Assembly: GCF_004297125.1 (NCBI RefSeq)
Contig: NZ_SCVD01000001.1
Coordinates: forward strand, 62,001 to 126,000
Source of the DNA: Phenylobacterium sp.
GTDB lineage: Bacteria > Pseudomonadota > Alphaproteobacteria > Caulobacterales > Caulobacteraceae
Reading direction: 5' to 3'
Length of the DNA stretch: 64,000 bases
Notes under the pieces: model-generated
Seen by the model: the letters and a program-made list of their open reading frames with translations, nothing else
Told to the model about the DNA's origin: nothing
The model's database searches: none
In this document: in pieces, positions 49,318 to 59,160 of the stretch
Numbering within the stretch: the first letter of the stretch is position 1
Layout of the letters: every line of letters starts with the position of its first letter
Program-made: the position numbers and the translations under genes

Positions 49318-50519
49318 TGGCCACCCTTCGGCTGAGGTTGGGCCGGAGCGGCCTCGACCTGCGGCGGTGGCGCCAGCTGGGTTTTCGGGCGGAACACGTC
49401 GGGCGGCAGGATGATCGGGGCGCTCGCGCCCTTGGAGTCGACCACCACCTTGTTCGAATTCTGCAGGATGCGCTGCATGGTCTCGATGTAGAGCCGGTCC
49501 CGCGTCACGCCCGGGGCGCGGCGATACTCGGTGTAGATCTGGTTGAACCGGGCCGCCTCGCCGGTGGCCTCGCGCACGGCCTGCTCGCGATAGGCCTGGG
49601 CGGCGTTGGTGATTCGCGACGCGTCGCCCTTGGCCTCGTTGATCACGCGGTTGCGGTAGGTGTTGGCCTCGTTCTCAGCGCTGTCGGCGTCCTGCTCGGC
49701 GTTGTTCACTTCGCGGAAGGCCGCCACAACTTCAGGCGGCGGGCCGGCCGAACGGATCTGCACCTCGACCACGCTGATGCCGGCGCCCCAGGCGTCCAGC
49801 GTCCGCTGCATCAGGTCGGCGGTCTGCTGCTGCACCAGGCCGCGGCCGGTGGAGATGATCGGCTGGAGTTGGGTCTTGCCCACCACCTCGCGCATGGCGC
49901 TCTCGGCCACGGCCTTCACCGCGCCCTCCGGGTCGCGGGTCGCGAACAGGTAGCGGCTGGCGTCGGCCACACGCCACGTGACGCTGAAATCCACGTCGAC
50001 GATCTGCTCGTCGCTGGTCAGCATCTGGCTCTCGGCGGGAGAGTCCGCGTCGGGGCCGCTGCCGCCGACGTCCGTCCGCTTCAGGCTGGTGACGGGCACC
50101 TTCTCCACGTGCTCGATCGGGGTCGGCAGGTGATAGCGCAGGCCGGGGGTCTCGGAGCGCGAATAGGCCCCGAAGGTCAGGACGATGGCCTGCTCGTTGG
50201 GCTGGACCACGTAGAAGCCGGAAAGCGCCCAGGCCGCGAACGCGCCGCCGGCCACGATCGGGACCAGCCCGCGCCGGGGTCGCCCGCCGCCGCCGCCCAT
50301 CAGGTCGCGCAGGCGCTGGGCGATCCGGTCGAAGCTGCCGCCGAAGTCGGGTCCGCCGGGCCGCCGAGGCCCGCCGCCGCCGGAAGGTCGTCGAGGCTGG
50401 TCGCGCTTGTCGTCGCCGCCGGACGGTGAACCCCAGGGTCCAGGGTTGGCGTTGTCGTTCCAGGGCATCAGGCGGTTCGCGTCGTTCTCAAGCGGGACCT
50501 TTACGCAGTCCTTCAGCAC
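49314..50519 (-). CDS. hflK: HflK, FtsH modulator
   Basis: FYVVQPNEQAIVLTFGAYSRSETPGLRYHLPTPIEHVEKVPV. Confidence 0.95.
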   Translation of the reverse strand: MLKDCVKVPLENDANRLMPWNDNANPGPWGSPSGGDDKRDQPRRPSGGGGPRRPGGPDFGGSFDRIAQRLRDLMGGGGGRPRRGLVPIVAGGAFAAWALSGFYVVQPNEQAIVLTFGAYSRSETPGLRYHLPTPIEHVEKVPVTSLKRTDVGGSGPDADSPAESQMLTSDEQIVDVDFSVTWRVADASRYLFATRDPEGAVKAVAESAMREVVGKTQLQPIISTGRGLVQQQTADLMQRTLDAWGAGISVVEVQIRSAGPPPEVVAAFREVNNAEQDADSAENEANTYRNRVINEAKGDASRITNAAQAYREQAVREATGEAARFNQIYTEYRRAPGVTRDRLYIETMQRILQNSNKVVVDSKGASAPIILPPDVFRPKTQLAPPPQVEAAPAQPQPKGGQ

Positions 50520-50607
50520 CGCTGCTTAAAGCCCCCGACGGGCTTGTAAACCGACGCTGTCAGCCGGATATGAGACCCCCGTACACGCAAAGCAAGATAA
50601 AGCGGCC

Positions 50608-51768
50608 ATGAGCGAACCGGCAGGTCCCGACCGGACGGCGATCCTCCAGGCTCTGGATTCGGTGATCGATCCCAAGTCCGGCAAGGGCCTGACCAGCGCG
50701 GGCCTCGTCCGCGGACTGGTGCTTCGCGGCGGCCGCGCGGCCTTCATGCTGGAGGTGGCTCCCGCCGATATCGACGCCTATCGCCTGGTCCGCGACCGCG
50801 CCGAAGAGGTCCTGGCCGAGGCCGACGGGGTCGAGGTCGCCCAGGTCGTGCTGACCTCCGAACTCCAGGCGCCCAGCACCGCCCAGTTCAAGGTCGCCCC
50901 CCGCCGCCCGGGTCCCCTGGAGCACCGGGGCGCGCTGCCGGAGCCCCCGGCGGCCCGCCGCGCCCGCATCGCCGAGGACCCCCAGGCCCAGCTCCATCCG
51001 ATGGTCGACGCCGTGCGGCCTCCGCACGTGAAGAAGGTCATCGCCATCGCGAGCGGCAAGGGCGGGGTCGGCAAGTCCACCGTCTCGGTCAACCTGGCGG
51101 CCGCCTTGGCCGTGCTGGGCAAGCGCGTGGGTCTGCTGGACGCCGACATCTACGGCCCCTCCGCGCCGACCATGCTGGGGGTCGACGGCGATCCCACCTT
51201 CGACGCGGAGAAACGCCTCAATCCGATGGAGGCCTGGGGCGTGAAGGTCATGTCCATCGGCTTCATCGTCGAGCCGGGCACGGCCAACATCTGGCGCGGT
51301 CCGATGGCGTCGTCTGCCCTGCGCAGTCTGATGAACTCCAACTGGGGCACGGAACAGGAACCCCTGGACGTACTGGTCATCGATCTGCCGCCCGGCACCG
51401 GCGACATCCAGCTCACCCTGGTCCAGAAGCTGAAGATGGACGGCGTGGTCATCGTCTCGACCCCGCAGGAGATCGCCCTGATCGACGCCCGGCGCGCGGC
51501 GCAGATGTTCGAGAAGACCGGCGCCCCGATCCTGGGCGTGGTCGAGAACATGGCCTATTTCGCCGACAGCTCGGGCGTCCGCGTGCCGATCTTCGGCGAC
51601 GGCGGCGCCCGGCGAGAGGCCGAGCGGCTGGGTGTGCCGCTGCTGGCCGAAATCCCCATCGAGGTGCCGCTGCGCGAGGCCTGCGACGCCGGCCGGCCGC
51701 TGGTCGCGACCAATACCGAGAGCGCGGCGGCCCAGGCGTTCCTGGAGCTGGCGCGGAAGCTGGCTTAG
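50608..51768 (+). CDS. apbC: Mrp/ApbC family Fe-S carrier ATPase
   Basis: IAIASGKGGVGKSTVSVNLA; DIYGPSAPTMLG. Confidence 0.95.
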   Translation: MSEPAGPDRTAILQALDSVIDPKSGKGLTSAGLVRGLVLRGGRAAFMLEVAPADIDAYRLVRDRAEEVLAEADGVEVAQVVLTSELQAPSTAQFKVAPRRPGPLEHRGALPEPPAARRARIAEDPQAQLHPMVDAVRPPHVKKVIAIASGKGGVGKSTVSVNLAAALAVLGKRVGLLDADIYGPSAPTMLGVDGDPTFDAEKRLNPMEAWGVKVMSIGFIVEPGTANIWRGPMASSALRSLMNSNWGTEQEPLDVLVIDLPPGTGDIQLTLVQKLKMDGVVIVSTPQEIALIDARRAAQMFEKTGAPILGVVENMAYFADSSGVRVPIFGDGGARREAERLGVPLLAEIPIEVPLREACDAGRPLVATNTESAAAQAFLELARKLA

Positions 51769-53213
51769 GTCGCCTTTGGCGCCAGTATCGGACCCGGGTC
51801 CGCGCCCAGGCCGGCCGCCGCCGAGGTCTCGCTGAGCTGCGCGTCGCGCTCCGCCAGCCGCCGGCGGATCTCCGTCGCCCGCTCGGCCGTCAGCCTGTAG
51901 CCGAGGAAGCAAGCAGCCCCCAGCGCCAGGAAGACGATCGGCCCGGTGGTGAAGGCGATGGTCAGGCCGTGGATCGCCTCCGGCGTGTTGCCGGAGCCCA
52001 GTTTGGGGTCGTAGCCGATCTGCGCCAGCAGCGGGTAGGTGATGACGATCGAGGCGGCGAGCGCGATCTTGCTGGTCGAGGTGGTGAGCGAATAGAGCAC
52101 GCCGGCGCGCTCCTTGCCCTGGCTCAGCCGGATGTCGTCCGCGACGTCGGCGACCATCGCGCGGATCAGGGCCTGGAAGCCCGCCGCCACGAAGCCGGTG
52201 ATGAAGTTGGTCGGGATCGACGCCAGGACGTCGCCCTTGGGCAGGAACAGCAGGCTCACCAGCGCCAGCGAATAGATCACGCTCGACAGCATCGCGGCGC
52301 GGTGCTTGCCGATCTTGGTGGCGACCCAGCCGGCAGTCGGCGCCCCGAACAGGCCGGCGGCGATGTAGAAGGCGAGCAGGATGTTGGCCTCGCCCGTCGT
52401 GAAGCCCATGCGGTCGCGGTTGAAGAACAGGAACATCGCCGCCATCCAGCCCGGCCCGAGCACCAGACAGAGGTCGGCGAGCAGGATGCGCCACATGCAC
52501 GAGTGGGTGACGAGCTCGACGTAGTCCCGCAGCCGGAAGCGCTGGCCGGGAACCTCCGGGGCGATGGTCTCGGGCGTGCGCCAGATCACGATGCCCACGG
52601 TGATCGGCGTCAGCAGGATGATGTACCAGAGCATCGCCCGCACGCCCTCGGCGTCGGAGTAGCCGGCGCGTTCCATGAAGATCGGGATCGCCAGGACCCC
52701 CAGGGCGCCGACGACCCCCACCCCGCCCATGATCCCGAAGATCCGCGCGCGGTCGTTGTAGGTCGTGGCCAGCGTCGCCCCCCAGGCGACGTGCGAGAGC
52801 AGCAGGGTCGAGATGCCGAGGTACATGACCAGCAGCCAGGCGATCAGATAGCCCGTGCCCACCCCCTCGCTGGCGCTCAGCAGCATGAACAGGCCCAGCA
52901 TCAGCAGCGGCGCCCCGATCACCGTCCAGAGCCGGTAGCGACCGAAGCGGCTGCGGGTCCGGTCCATCAGCAGGCCGAGGGCGGGTTCGATAGGGATGTC
53001 TATGGTGCGGCAGATGGCGAAGGCGGCCGCCACGGCCACCAGGGGCACGCCGATGCTGGCGGCGAAATAGGCCGGCATATGCACGGTGATCGCCACCACC
53101 ACGGCGACAAGAGGAAGGCTGGTGGCGGAGAAGGCGAGCGTGCGCCCGAACGACAGCGACGGGTCGGGCGTCGGCGCGGCGGGTCCCGCCGGCGTTGCGG
53201 TCGTGGGGGTCAT
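51765..53213 (-). CDS. MFS transporter, GPH sugar:cation symporter type (1 of 3)
   Basis: GLLMDRTRSRFGRYRLWTVIGAPLLMLG. Confidence 0.88.
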   Translation of the reverse strand: MTPTTATPAGPAAPTPDPSLSFGRTLAFSATSLPLVAVVVAITVHMPAYFAASIGVPLVAVAAAFAICRTIDIPIEPALGLLMDRTRSRFGRYRLWTVIGAPLLMLGLFMLLSASEGVGTGYLIAWLLVMYLGISTLLLSHVAWGATLATTYNDRARIFGIMGGVGVVGALGVLAIPIFMERAGYSDAEGVRAMLWYIILLTPITVGIVIWRTPETIAPEVPGQRFRLRDYVELVTHSCMWRILLADLCLVLGPGWMAAMFLFFNRDRMGFTTGEANILLAFYIAAGLFGAPTAGWVATKIGKHRAAMLSSVIYSLALVSLLFLPKGDVLASIPTNFITGFVAAGFQALIRAMVADVADDIRLSQGKERAGVLYSLTTSTSKIALAASIVITYPLLAQIGYDPKLGSGNTPEAIHGLTIAFTTGPIVFLALGAACFLGYRLTAERATEIRRRLAERDAQLSETSAAAGLGADPGPILAPKAT

Positions 53214-54634
53214 GGGGTGGCTCCTGGCGCGGGGATCTCCTCGCCGGTCAGGCCTTCCAGGGCCGCGGCGGGGTCGTAGAGGATGGCGTGATCGCGGGCT
53301 TCGAGCTGGCGGCGCACCTCCGCGGCGCGCTCGGCGGTCAGGCGGTAGCCGATCAGGCAGACGCCGCCCAGCATGACGAACACGATCGGCCCGACCAGGA
53401 ACGACAGCAGCAGGGCGTCGATGGCCTCGGGCGAGTTGGCCTGGCCCAGCTTGGGGTCGTAGCCCACCCGGTCGAGCACGTTGAAGGTCAGGAAGATCGA
53501 GCCGCCGGCGGCGATCTTCGTGGTCAGGGTGGTCATGGCGAAGAGCAGGCCGCTGCGTTCCTTGCCCTGCTTCAGCCGCATCTCGTCGGCGACGTCGGCG
53601 GTCATGGCCCGCGTCAGGACGTTGAAGCCGGCCGCCATGAAGCCCGTGAAGAACAGGGTCGGGATCGATGCCAGCACATTGCCCTTCGGCAGGAAGGCCA
53701 AGGTGACGAGCAGCAGCGAGTAGGCTGCCGCGGACAGCATCACCGTGCGGTGCTTGCTAATCCGGGTGGCCATCCACGCCAGCGCTGGCGCGCCCGCCAC
53801 GCCGGCCAGGATGTAGACCGCCAGCAGGATATTGGCCTCGCCCGGGGTGAAGCCCATCCGATCGCGGCTGTAGAACAGGTACAGGGCCGCCATCCAGGCA
53901 GGGCCCAGCGACAACGCCAGGTCGGCCAGCAGGATACGGGCCATGCTAGGGTCGGTGACCAGCTGCAGATAGTCGCGGACGCGAAAGCGAAGGCCCGGTG
54001 CGTCCGGCGCCACGGTCTCCGGCGTGCGCCAGATCACCACCCCCACGGCAATGGGCGCGAGCACGATCAGGTACCAGACCATGGCCTGGACCCCCTGGGC
54101 TTCCGCGTAGCCCATCCGCTCCATGACGATGGGGATCAGCAGCACCATGACCGCCCCCGTCACCCCGACCGCCACCATCACCCCGAACAGGCGCGCCCGG
54201 TCGTCGTAGGTCTTGGCGAGGGTTGCGGCCCAGGCCTGGTGCGCGAGCATCAGGATCGAGGTCCCCAGGTACATCACCAGCAGCCAGCCGATCAGGTAGG
54301 CGGTCCCCACGCCACCCTGGGCGATCAGCAGCATGTAGAGGCCGAGCATCAGCAGGGGCGTGCCGAGCACCATCCAGAGCCGGTAGCGGCCGAAGCGGCT
54401 GCGGGTGCGGTCCATGGCGATGCCCAGCGCCGGCTCGATCGGCACGTCGATCAGGCGAACGGCGGCGAAGGCCGCCGCCACCACGGTCAGTTCGACCCCG
54501 ATGCTGGCGGCGAAATAGGCGGGCAGATGGACGGCCACGGCGATCTGCAGCGCCTGCAGCGGCAGGCTGGTCGCGGCGAACGCGAGGGCGAGGGTCAGGG
54601 GAAGGCGCGCGTCACGTCCAGCGGTGGCGGTCAA
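53210..54634 (-). CDS. MFS transporter, GPH type (2 of 3)
   Basis: GIAMDRTRSRFGRYRLWMVLGTPLLMLG. Confidence 0.88.
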   Translation of the reverse strand: MTATAGRDARLPLTLALAFAATSLPLQALQIAVAVHLPAYFAASIGVELTVVAAAFAAVRLIDVPIEPALGIAMDRTRSRFGRYRLWMVLGTPLLMLGLYMLLIAQGGVGTAYLIGWLLVMYLGTSILMLAHQAWAATLAKTYDDRARLFGVMVAVGVTGAVMVLLIPIVMERMGYAEAQGVQAMVWYLIVLAPIAVGVVIWRTPETVAPDAPGLRFRVRDYLQLVTDPSMARILLADLALSLGPAWMAALYLFYSRDRMGFTPGEANILLAVYILAGVAGAPALAWMATRISKHRTVMLSAAAYSLLLVTLAFLPKGNVLASIPTLFFTGFMAAGFNVLTRAMTADVADEMRLKQGKERSGLLFAMTTLTTKIAAGGSIFLTFNVLDRVGYDPKLGQANSPEAIDALLLSFLVGPIVFVMLGGVCLIGYRLTAERAAEVRRQLEARDHAILYDPAAALEGLTGEEIPAPGATP

Positions 54635-54696
54635 TCAATCTCCTCCCAACGCGCCTCTCGCCTCTGACGGGTGGATGGCGCGGTACACTAATCAGG

Positions 54697-56112
54697 TCAC
54701 GTCGGTCGTCCCACCGGGGCCAGCTCCTCACCGGTCAGGCTTTCCAGCGCTGCGGCGGGATCGTCCATCGCGTCCCGCTCGTCCAGCTGGCGACGGATCT
54801 CGGCGTGCCGCTCGGGCGTCAGCCGGTAGCCGATGAAGCAGGCGCCGGCGAGCATCACGAAGAAGATGGGTCCGACGATGTAGATCAGCTGCAGGCTCTG
54901 GATAGCTTCGGGCGTGTTCACGGCGCCCTCTCTCGCCTGGTAGCCGATGTAGGCCAGCAGCACGAAGGTCAGGGCGGAAAGGCCGGAGGCGATCTTGGTC
55001 GTGCCGATGGTGAGCGCGTACATCAGGCCCATCCACTCGCGGCCGGTGTCGAGGCGGATCTCGTCGGCGATGTCGCCGGTCAGAGCCCGGATCATGACCG
55101 TGAAGCCCGCCGCCATGGCGCCCACGACGAACATGCCGGGGGCGAAGATCAGAAAGGCTCCCGAGGGCAGGAACGGGATCACCATCAGCCCGAGGGAGTA
55201 GATCGTCGTGGTGACCATCATCGCCCGGTGCTTGCCGATCCGGTTGGCGAGCCAGGCCGCGAACGGCGCGCCGGCGAAACCCGCGGCGATGTAGATCATC
55301 AGCAGCAGGTTCGCGGCCGTGGTGTCGAAGCCGCGACTGTCCTTGAAATAGAAGAGGTAGAGCGCCGCCATCCAGCCCGGTCCGAGCGTGGCGCAGAGGT
55401 CGGCCGCCAACAGGCGGATGACGTTCCCGCGCTTGAGGAGCGTTCCGTAGTCGCGGAAGCGGAAGACGTGACCTGTCTCCCGCGTGATCGGTTCGCGCGT
55501 GGTCGCCAGCACCAGCAGCACCGTCACGGGGATCGCCGCGATGATGAACCAGACCATGGCGCGCACGCCCTCGCCCTCGGAGGCGCCGGTTCGCTGCATG
55601 ATGATCGGGATGATCAGCACCGCCATGGCGCCCGCGACACCGAGGCCGATCACCGCGCCGAACACCTTGGATCGCTGCTCGTAAGTGGGGCCCAGAACTC
55701 CGCCCCACGCCAGGTGGGAGAGGTAGACCATCGAATAGCCGATGTAGAGGAACAGCAGGATGCCGCTCAGCCCGAGCTGGGAGGTGGACGAATTCGCCAG
55801 GAGCATGCCGTAGAGGCCCAGCATCAGGACGGGCGCTCCGAGGGTCATCCACACGCGATACCGGCCGAACCGGCTGCGCGTGCGGTCCATGGCCATGCCG
55901 ATACCCACATCGATCGGGATGTCGATCAGGCGCACCATGGCGAACGCAGCGCCGACCACCGCAAGCTCGAGCCCGATGTGGCTGGCGAAATAGCGCGGCA
56001 GGTGGACAGCGACGGCCAGGACCAGCGCCTGGATCGGGATACTGGCGCTCGCGAAGGCCAGGACGGCCGGCATGCTCATGTTGGGCGCGGTCGACGACGT
56101 GGCCTGTGACAC
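54697..56112 (-). CDS. MFS transporter, GPH type (3 of 3)
   Basis: GMAMDRTRSRFGRYRVWMTLGAPVLMLG. Confidence 0.88.
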   Translation of the reverse strand: MSQATSSTAPNMSMPAVLAFASASIPIQALVLAVAVHLPRYFASHIGLELAVVGAAFAMVRLIDIPIDVGIGMAMDRTRSRFGRYRVWMTLGAPVLMLGLYGMLLANSSTSQLGLSGILLFLYIGYSMVYLSHLAWGGVLGPTYEQRSKVFGAVIGLGVAGAMAVLIIPIIMQRTGASEGEGVRAMVWFIIAAIPVTVLLVLATTREPITRETGHVFRFRDYGTLLKRGNVIRLLAADLCATLGPGWMAALYLFYFKDSRGFDTTAANLLLMIYIAAGFAGAPFAAWLANRIGKHRAMMVTTTIYSLGLMVIPFLPSGAFLIFAPGMFVVGAMAAGFTVMIRALTGDIADEIRLDTGREWMGLMYALTIGTTKIASGLSALTFVLLAYIGYQAREGAVNTPEAIQSLQLIYIVGPIFFVMLAGACFIGYRLTPERHAEIRRQLDERDAMDDPAAALESLTGEELAPVGRPT

Positions 56113-56202
56113 CTTTGAACCGCTCCTCGAAGACCCGTCTCTACCGGACGCTGGACCGTAGGTTACGCGCGTTCACCAATACGCGCGCAAGCGGATTTCG
56201 AT

Positions 56203-56238
56203 TACAAACAAGAAACGGGCGGCCGTGTGGCCGCCCGT
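56203..56238 (-). terminator. Intrinsic terminator downstream of the SDR gene
   Basis: ACGGGCGGCC-GTGT-GGCCGCCCGT; minus strand continues TTCTTGTTTG. Confidence 0.75.
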
Positions 56239-56266
56239 CGAAGTTTCGGTATCGGGAGGCCGGGGG

Positions 56267-57169
56267 TCAGCCGCCCTGCATCTTCCGGAAGAACTTCTGG
56301 GTCTGTTCGCCGCCGTTGAAGTAGGCCTTCTGGCCAGCCTCGTCGGTGATCTTGGCCCAGTTGTCGCGGACGCTCTCCACCGTGGCGTCGGCGCCCAGGT
56401 AGACGCCCTCGGTCTCGACGATGCGGGACAGGGCGAACGCGCCCGCGCCGGCGGTCAGGATGTGGCCGGTCGGCGCCTCTTCCGAGCAGAGGAACACCAC
56501 GCCCGGGGTCACGTACTCGGGCTTCAGCTGCTCCAGCACCGCGGGGGGCATCAGGTTCTCGGTCATCCGCGTTGCCGCCACCGGGGCGATGGCGTTGACG
56601 TGGATGTTGTTCTTCTGGCCTTCGAGCTTCAGCGTGTTCATGAAGCCGATCAGGCCCAGCTTGGCGGCGCCGTAGTTCGACTGGCCGAAGTTGCCGTAGA
56701 GGCCCGAAGACGAGGTGGTCACCACGATCCGGCCGTAGCCTTGCGTGCGCATGATCTCCCAGACCGCCTTGGCCGGCTTCACGGTGCCGAACAGGTGGAC
56801 GTCGACCACCACCTGGAAGTCGCCGAACTCCATCTTGGCGAAGGTCTTGTCGCGCAGGATGCCGGCGTTCGCGATCAGGATGTCGATGCGGCCCCAGGCG
56901 TCCATGGCGTCCTTGACCATCCGGGCGACGCCGGCGTCGTCGGTCACCGAGGAGCCGTTGGCGATGGCTTCGCCGCCGGCCGCCTTGATCTCTTCCACGA
57001 CCTTCAGCGCGTTTTCCGAGTGGCCGCCCGAGCCATCCATCGCGCCGCCCAGGTCGTTGACCACCACCTTGGCGCCGCGCTTGGCGAGCTCCAGGGCGTG
57101 AGCCCGGCCCAGGCCGCCGCCGGCGCCCGTCACGATCGCCACTTTGCCGTCGAAGCGGATGTCCGCCAT
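56267..57169 (-). CDS. SDR family oxidoreductase (multifunctional-enzyme-2/FabG-like)
   Basis: VAIVTGAGGGLGRAHALELAKRGAKVVVNDLGG; SNYGAAKLGLIGFMN. Confidence 0.9.
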   Translation of the reverse strand: MADIRFDGKVAIVTGAGGGLGRAHALELAKRGAKVVVNDLGGAMDGSGGHSENALKVVEEIKAAGGEAIANGSSVTDDAGVARMVKDAMDAWGRIDILIANAGILRDKTFAKMEFGDFQVVVDVHLFGTVKPAKAVWEIMRTQGYGRIVVTTSSSGLYGNFGQSNYGAAKLGLIGFMNTLKLEGQKNNIHVNAIAPVAATRMTENLMPPAVLEQLKPEYVTPGVVFLCSEEAPTGHILTAGAGAFALSRIVETEGVYLGADATVESVRDNWAKITDEAGQKAYFNGGEQTQKFFRKMQGG

Positions 57170-57256
57170 GAGATCCCTCGTTGAACAGGTGTTCGAAATC
57201 GGCGCGCGTTGTGCGGCGCGGGAGGGATGCCGTCAAGGCGACGTCGGGTAAGGGCC

Positions 57257-59008
57257 TCAGGCCGCGGCCGCTGCGGGCTGCGCCGCCCGGGCGTCCAGGG
57301 CCCGCTCGATGGCTTCGAACAGCCTGGCGGCGTCGAGGGGCTTGGGCACCACCATGTCCATGCCGGCGGCCTCGTAGTCGGCGACCTGGTGGCTCATGGC
57401 GTTGGCCGTCACCGCGATGATCGGGGTGCGGCGCCGCGCGTCCGTGACCTCGAACGAACGGATTTCACGGGTGGCGGTGACGCCGTCCATCACCGGCATC
57501 TGGATGTCCATCAGGATCACGTCCCAGGGCCCGGTCTTCCAGGCTTCGATGGCCTCGGCGCCGTTCTCCACCATGGTCGGCTCCAGGCCCGCCTGGCTGA
57601 GCAGGGTGCGCAGCACCAGCTGGTTAACGTGGTTGTCCTCGGCGGCCAGGATTCGGATCGGCTGGGCGTCCGGCCCGGCGCTCGGCGCCGGCGCGGCGAC
57701 GGCGATAGGCGCGGTCTCGGCGACGCGCTCCAGGGGCAGCAGGACGGTGAAGATGGAGCCCTTGCCCTCGACGCTGCTGACCTCGATCTTCCCGTCCATC
57801 ATCTCGACCAGCGAGCGACAGATCGTGAGGCCCAGGCCCACGCCGCCGTGCCGGCGCGTCGCCGAGGCGTCGCCCTGCACGAACTTTTCGAACAGGCCGT
57901 CGATCCGCTCAGCGGCGATGCCGACGCCGCTGTCGGCCACTTCGACGGTCAGCAGGCCGCCGGTGTCCGAGACGCAGACGGCCACGCCGCCCTTGTCCGT
58001 GAACTTCACCGCATTGGCGGTCAGGTTGTAGAGGATCTGGCGCAGCCGGACGGGGTCGCCCCGGAACCGGCCCTTCGCCGCGTCGTCGATGGAGAACTCG
58101 AAGCCGAGGCCCTTGTGCTCCGCCAACGGCGTGAAGGTGGCCATGGCGCCGCGCGTCAGGTGCTCCATGTCGAACTCGGCGCTGTCCAGGCTGAGCTTGC
58201 CGGCTTCGATCTGCGAGAAGTCCAGGGCGTCGTTCAGCAGGCTGAGCAGCCCCTCGCCCGACCGGCGGATCACCCGCAGGCGCTCCTTCTGGGCCTCGGG
58301 CAGGCCGTCGCGCTGCATCGCCTGGGCCATGCCCAGGATGCCGTTGAGGGGGGTGCGGATCTCGTGGCTCATCACCGCCAGGAAGTCGGACTTGGCGCGG
58401 CTGGCGGCCTCGGCGGCCGTCTTGGCGGCCACCAGCTTGTCCCAGGCCTCGGCCAGCTGCCGACGGGTAGGGGCCAGCAGAAGGACGTAGGTCAGCAGGA
58501 CCGCCGGCGGGGTCAGGGCCCTGAGATAATCCCCGTCCGCCATGTACCGCGCGAAGAGGCCCCAACTCACCCAGCCGAGCACCGCGGCGTGCGGTGCGAG
58601 CGCGGCCAGGAACATGCGTGGCGAGGAATAGAGCCGGAGCAGGATGTTGACGGCCGAGAAGCCGATGAGGGCCACTGCGAAGAACCGGGCGCCGCCGTCG
58701 CCCAGGTGGATCAGGAGGGCCGCCGCAAAGGCATGCAGGGCCGAGAGCGCGAAGGTCACGGCGAGGCCGGAGACGTCGCTGCCGATGTAGCCGCGCCGGC
58801 GGATGATCACCCGTTCGGCCACCGTGATCAGGGCGTAGAGGACGAGGCCGACCAGCAGCGCCCACGGTGGAACCACCGGGATCGCGACGACCCCGATCAG
58901 CAGGGTCATCGTCAGCCGCCGCCAGAGCGCCGGCTGGGCCAAGAGCTGTTCCGGCGCGAGGTCTGAACGCATCGTCGCCGGGCTCGGGCCGCTTGAACTC
59001 GAACGCAT
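57257..59008 (-). CDS. Hybrid sensor histidine kinase/response regulator, membrane-bound
   Basis: SHEIRTPLNGILGMAQAM (H box), GVGLGLTICRSLVE, C-terminal receiver VILMDIQMPVMDG. Confidence 0.93.
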   Translation of the reverse strand: MRSSSSGPSPATMRSDLAPEQLLAQPALWRRLTMTLLIGVVAIPVVPPWALLVGLVLYALITVAERVIIRRRGYIGSDVSGLAVTFALSALHAFAAALLIHLGDGGARFFAVALIGFSAVNILLRLYSSPRMFLAALAPHAAVLGWVSWGLFARYMADGDYLRALTPPAVLLTYVLLLAPTRRQLAEAWDKLVAAKTAAEAASRAKSDFLAVMSHEIRTPLNGILGMAQAMQRDGLPEAQKERLRVIRRSGEGLLSLLNDALDFSQIEAGKLSLDSAEFDMEHLTRGAMATFTPLAEHKGLGFEFSIDDAAKGRFRGDPVRLRQILYNLTANAVKFTDKGGVAVCVSDTGGLLTVEVADSGVGIAAERIDGLFEKFVQGDASATRRHGGVGLGLTICRSLVEMMDGKIEVSSVEGKGSIFTVLLPLERVAETAPIAVAAPAPSAGPDAQPIRILAAEDNHVNQLVLRTLLSQAGLEPTMVENGAEAIEAWKTGPWDVILMDIQMPVMDGVTATREIRSFEVTDARRRTPIIAVTANAMSHQVADYEAAGMDMVVPKPLDAARLFEAIERALDARAAQPAAAAA

Positions 59009-59079
59009 GGGCCGCCTCCCTGAAGAGAACTAGGCGGCCACCTAGCTTAAGGAGAGTTTTACGCGCGTCGGTTGCGGTT

Positions 59080-59110
59080 CAAAATAAGCCCGAGACCTAA
59101 GCCTCGGGCC
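59080..59110 (-). terminator. Intrinsic terminator downstream of the HlyD-family gene
   Basis: GCCCGAG…CTCGGGC followed on minus by TTATTTTG. Confidence 0.65.
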
Positions 59111-59160
59111 AGGCTTGGGAAAACTCAGCTGCGCGGAGCGACGGGCGCTTGCGCCTGCTG

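Noticed and set aside
50529-50545. AAGCCC-CCGAC-GGGCTT hairpin between hflK and mrp
   Set aside because: Six-bp stem, no U tract, in a divergent promoter region; insufficient support.
51765-56112. Possible assembly duplication of the GPH transporters
   Set aside because: The three proteins are clearly diverged across their length, so they are genuine paralogues.
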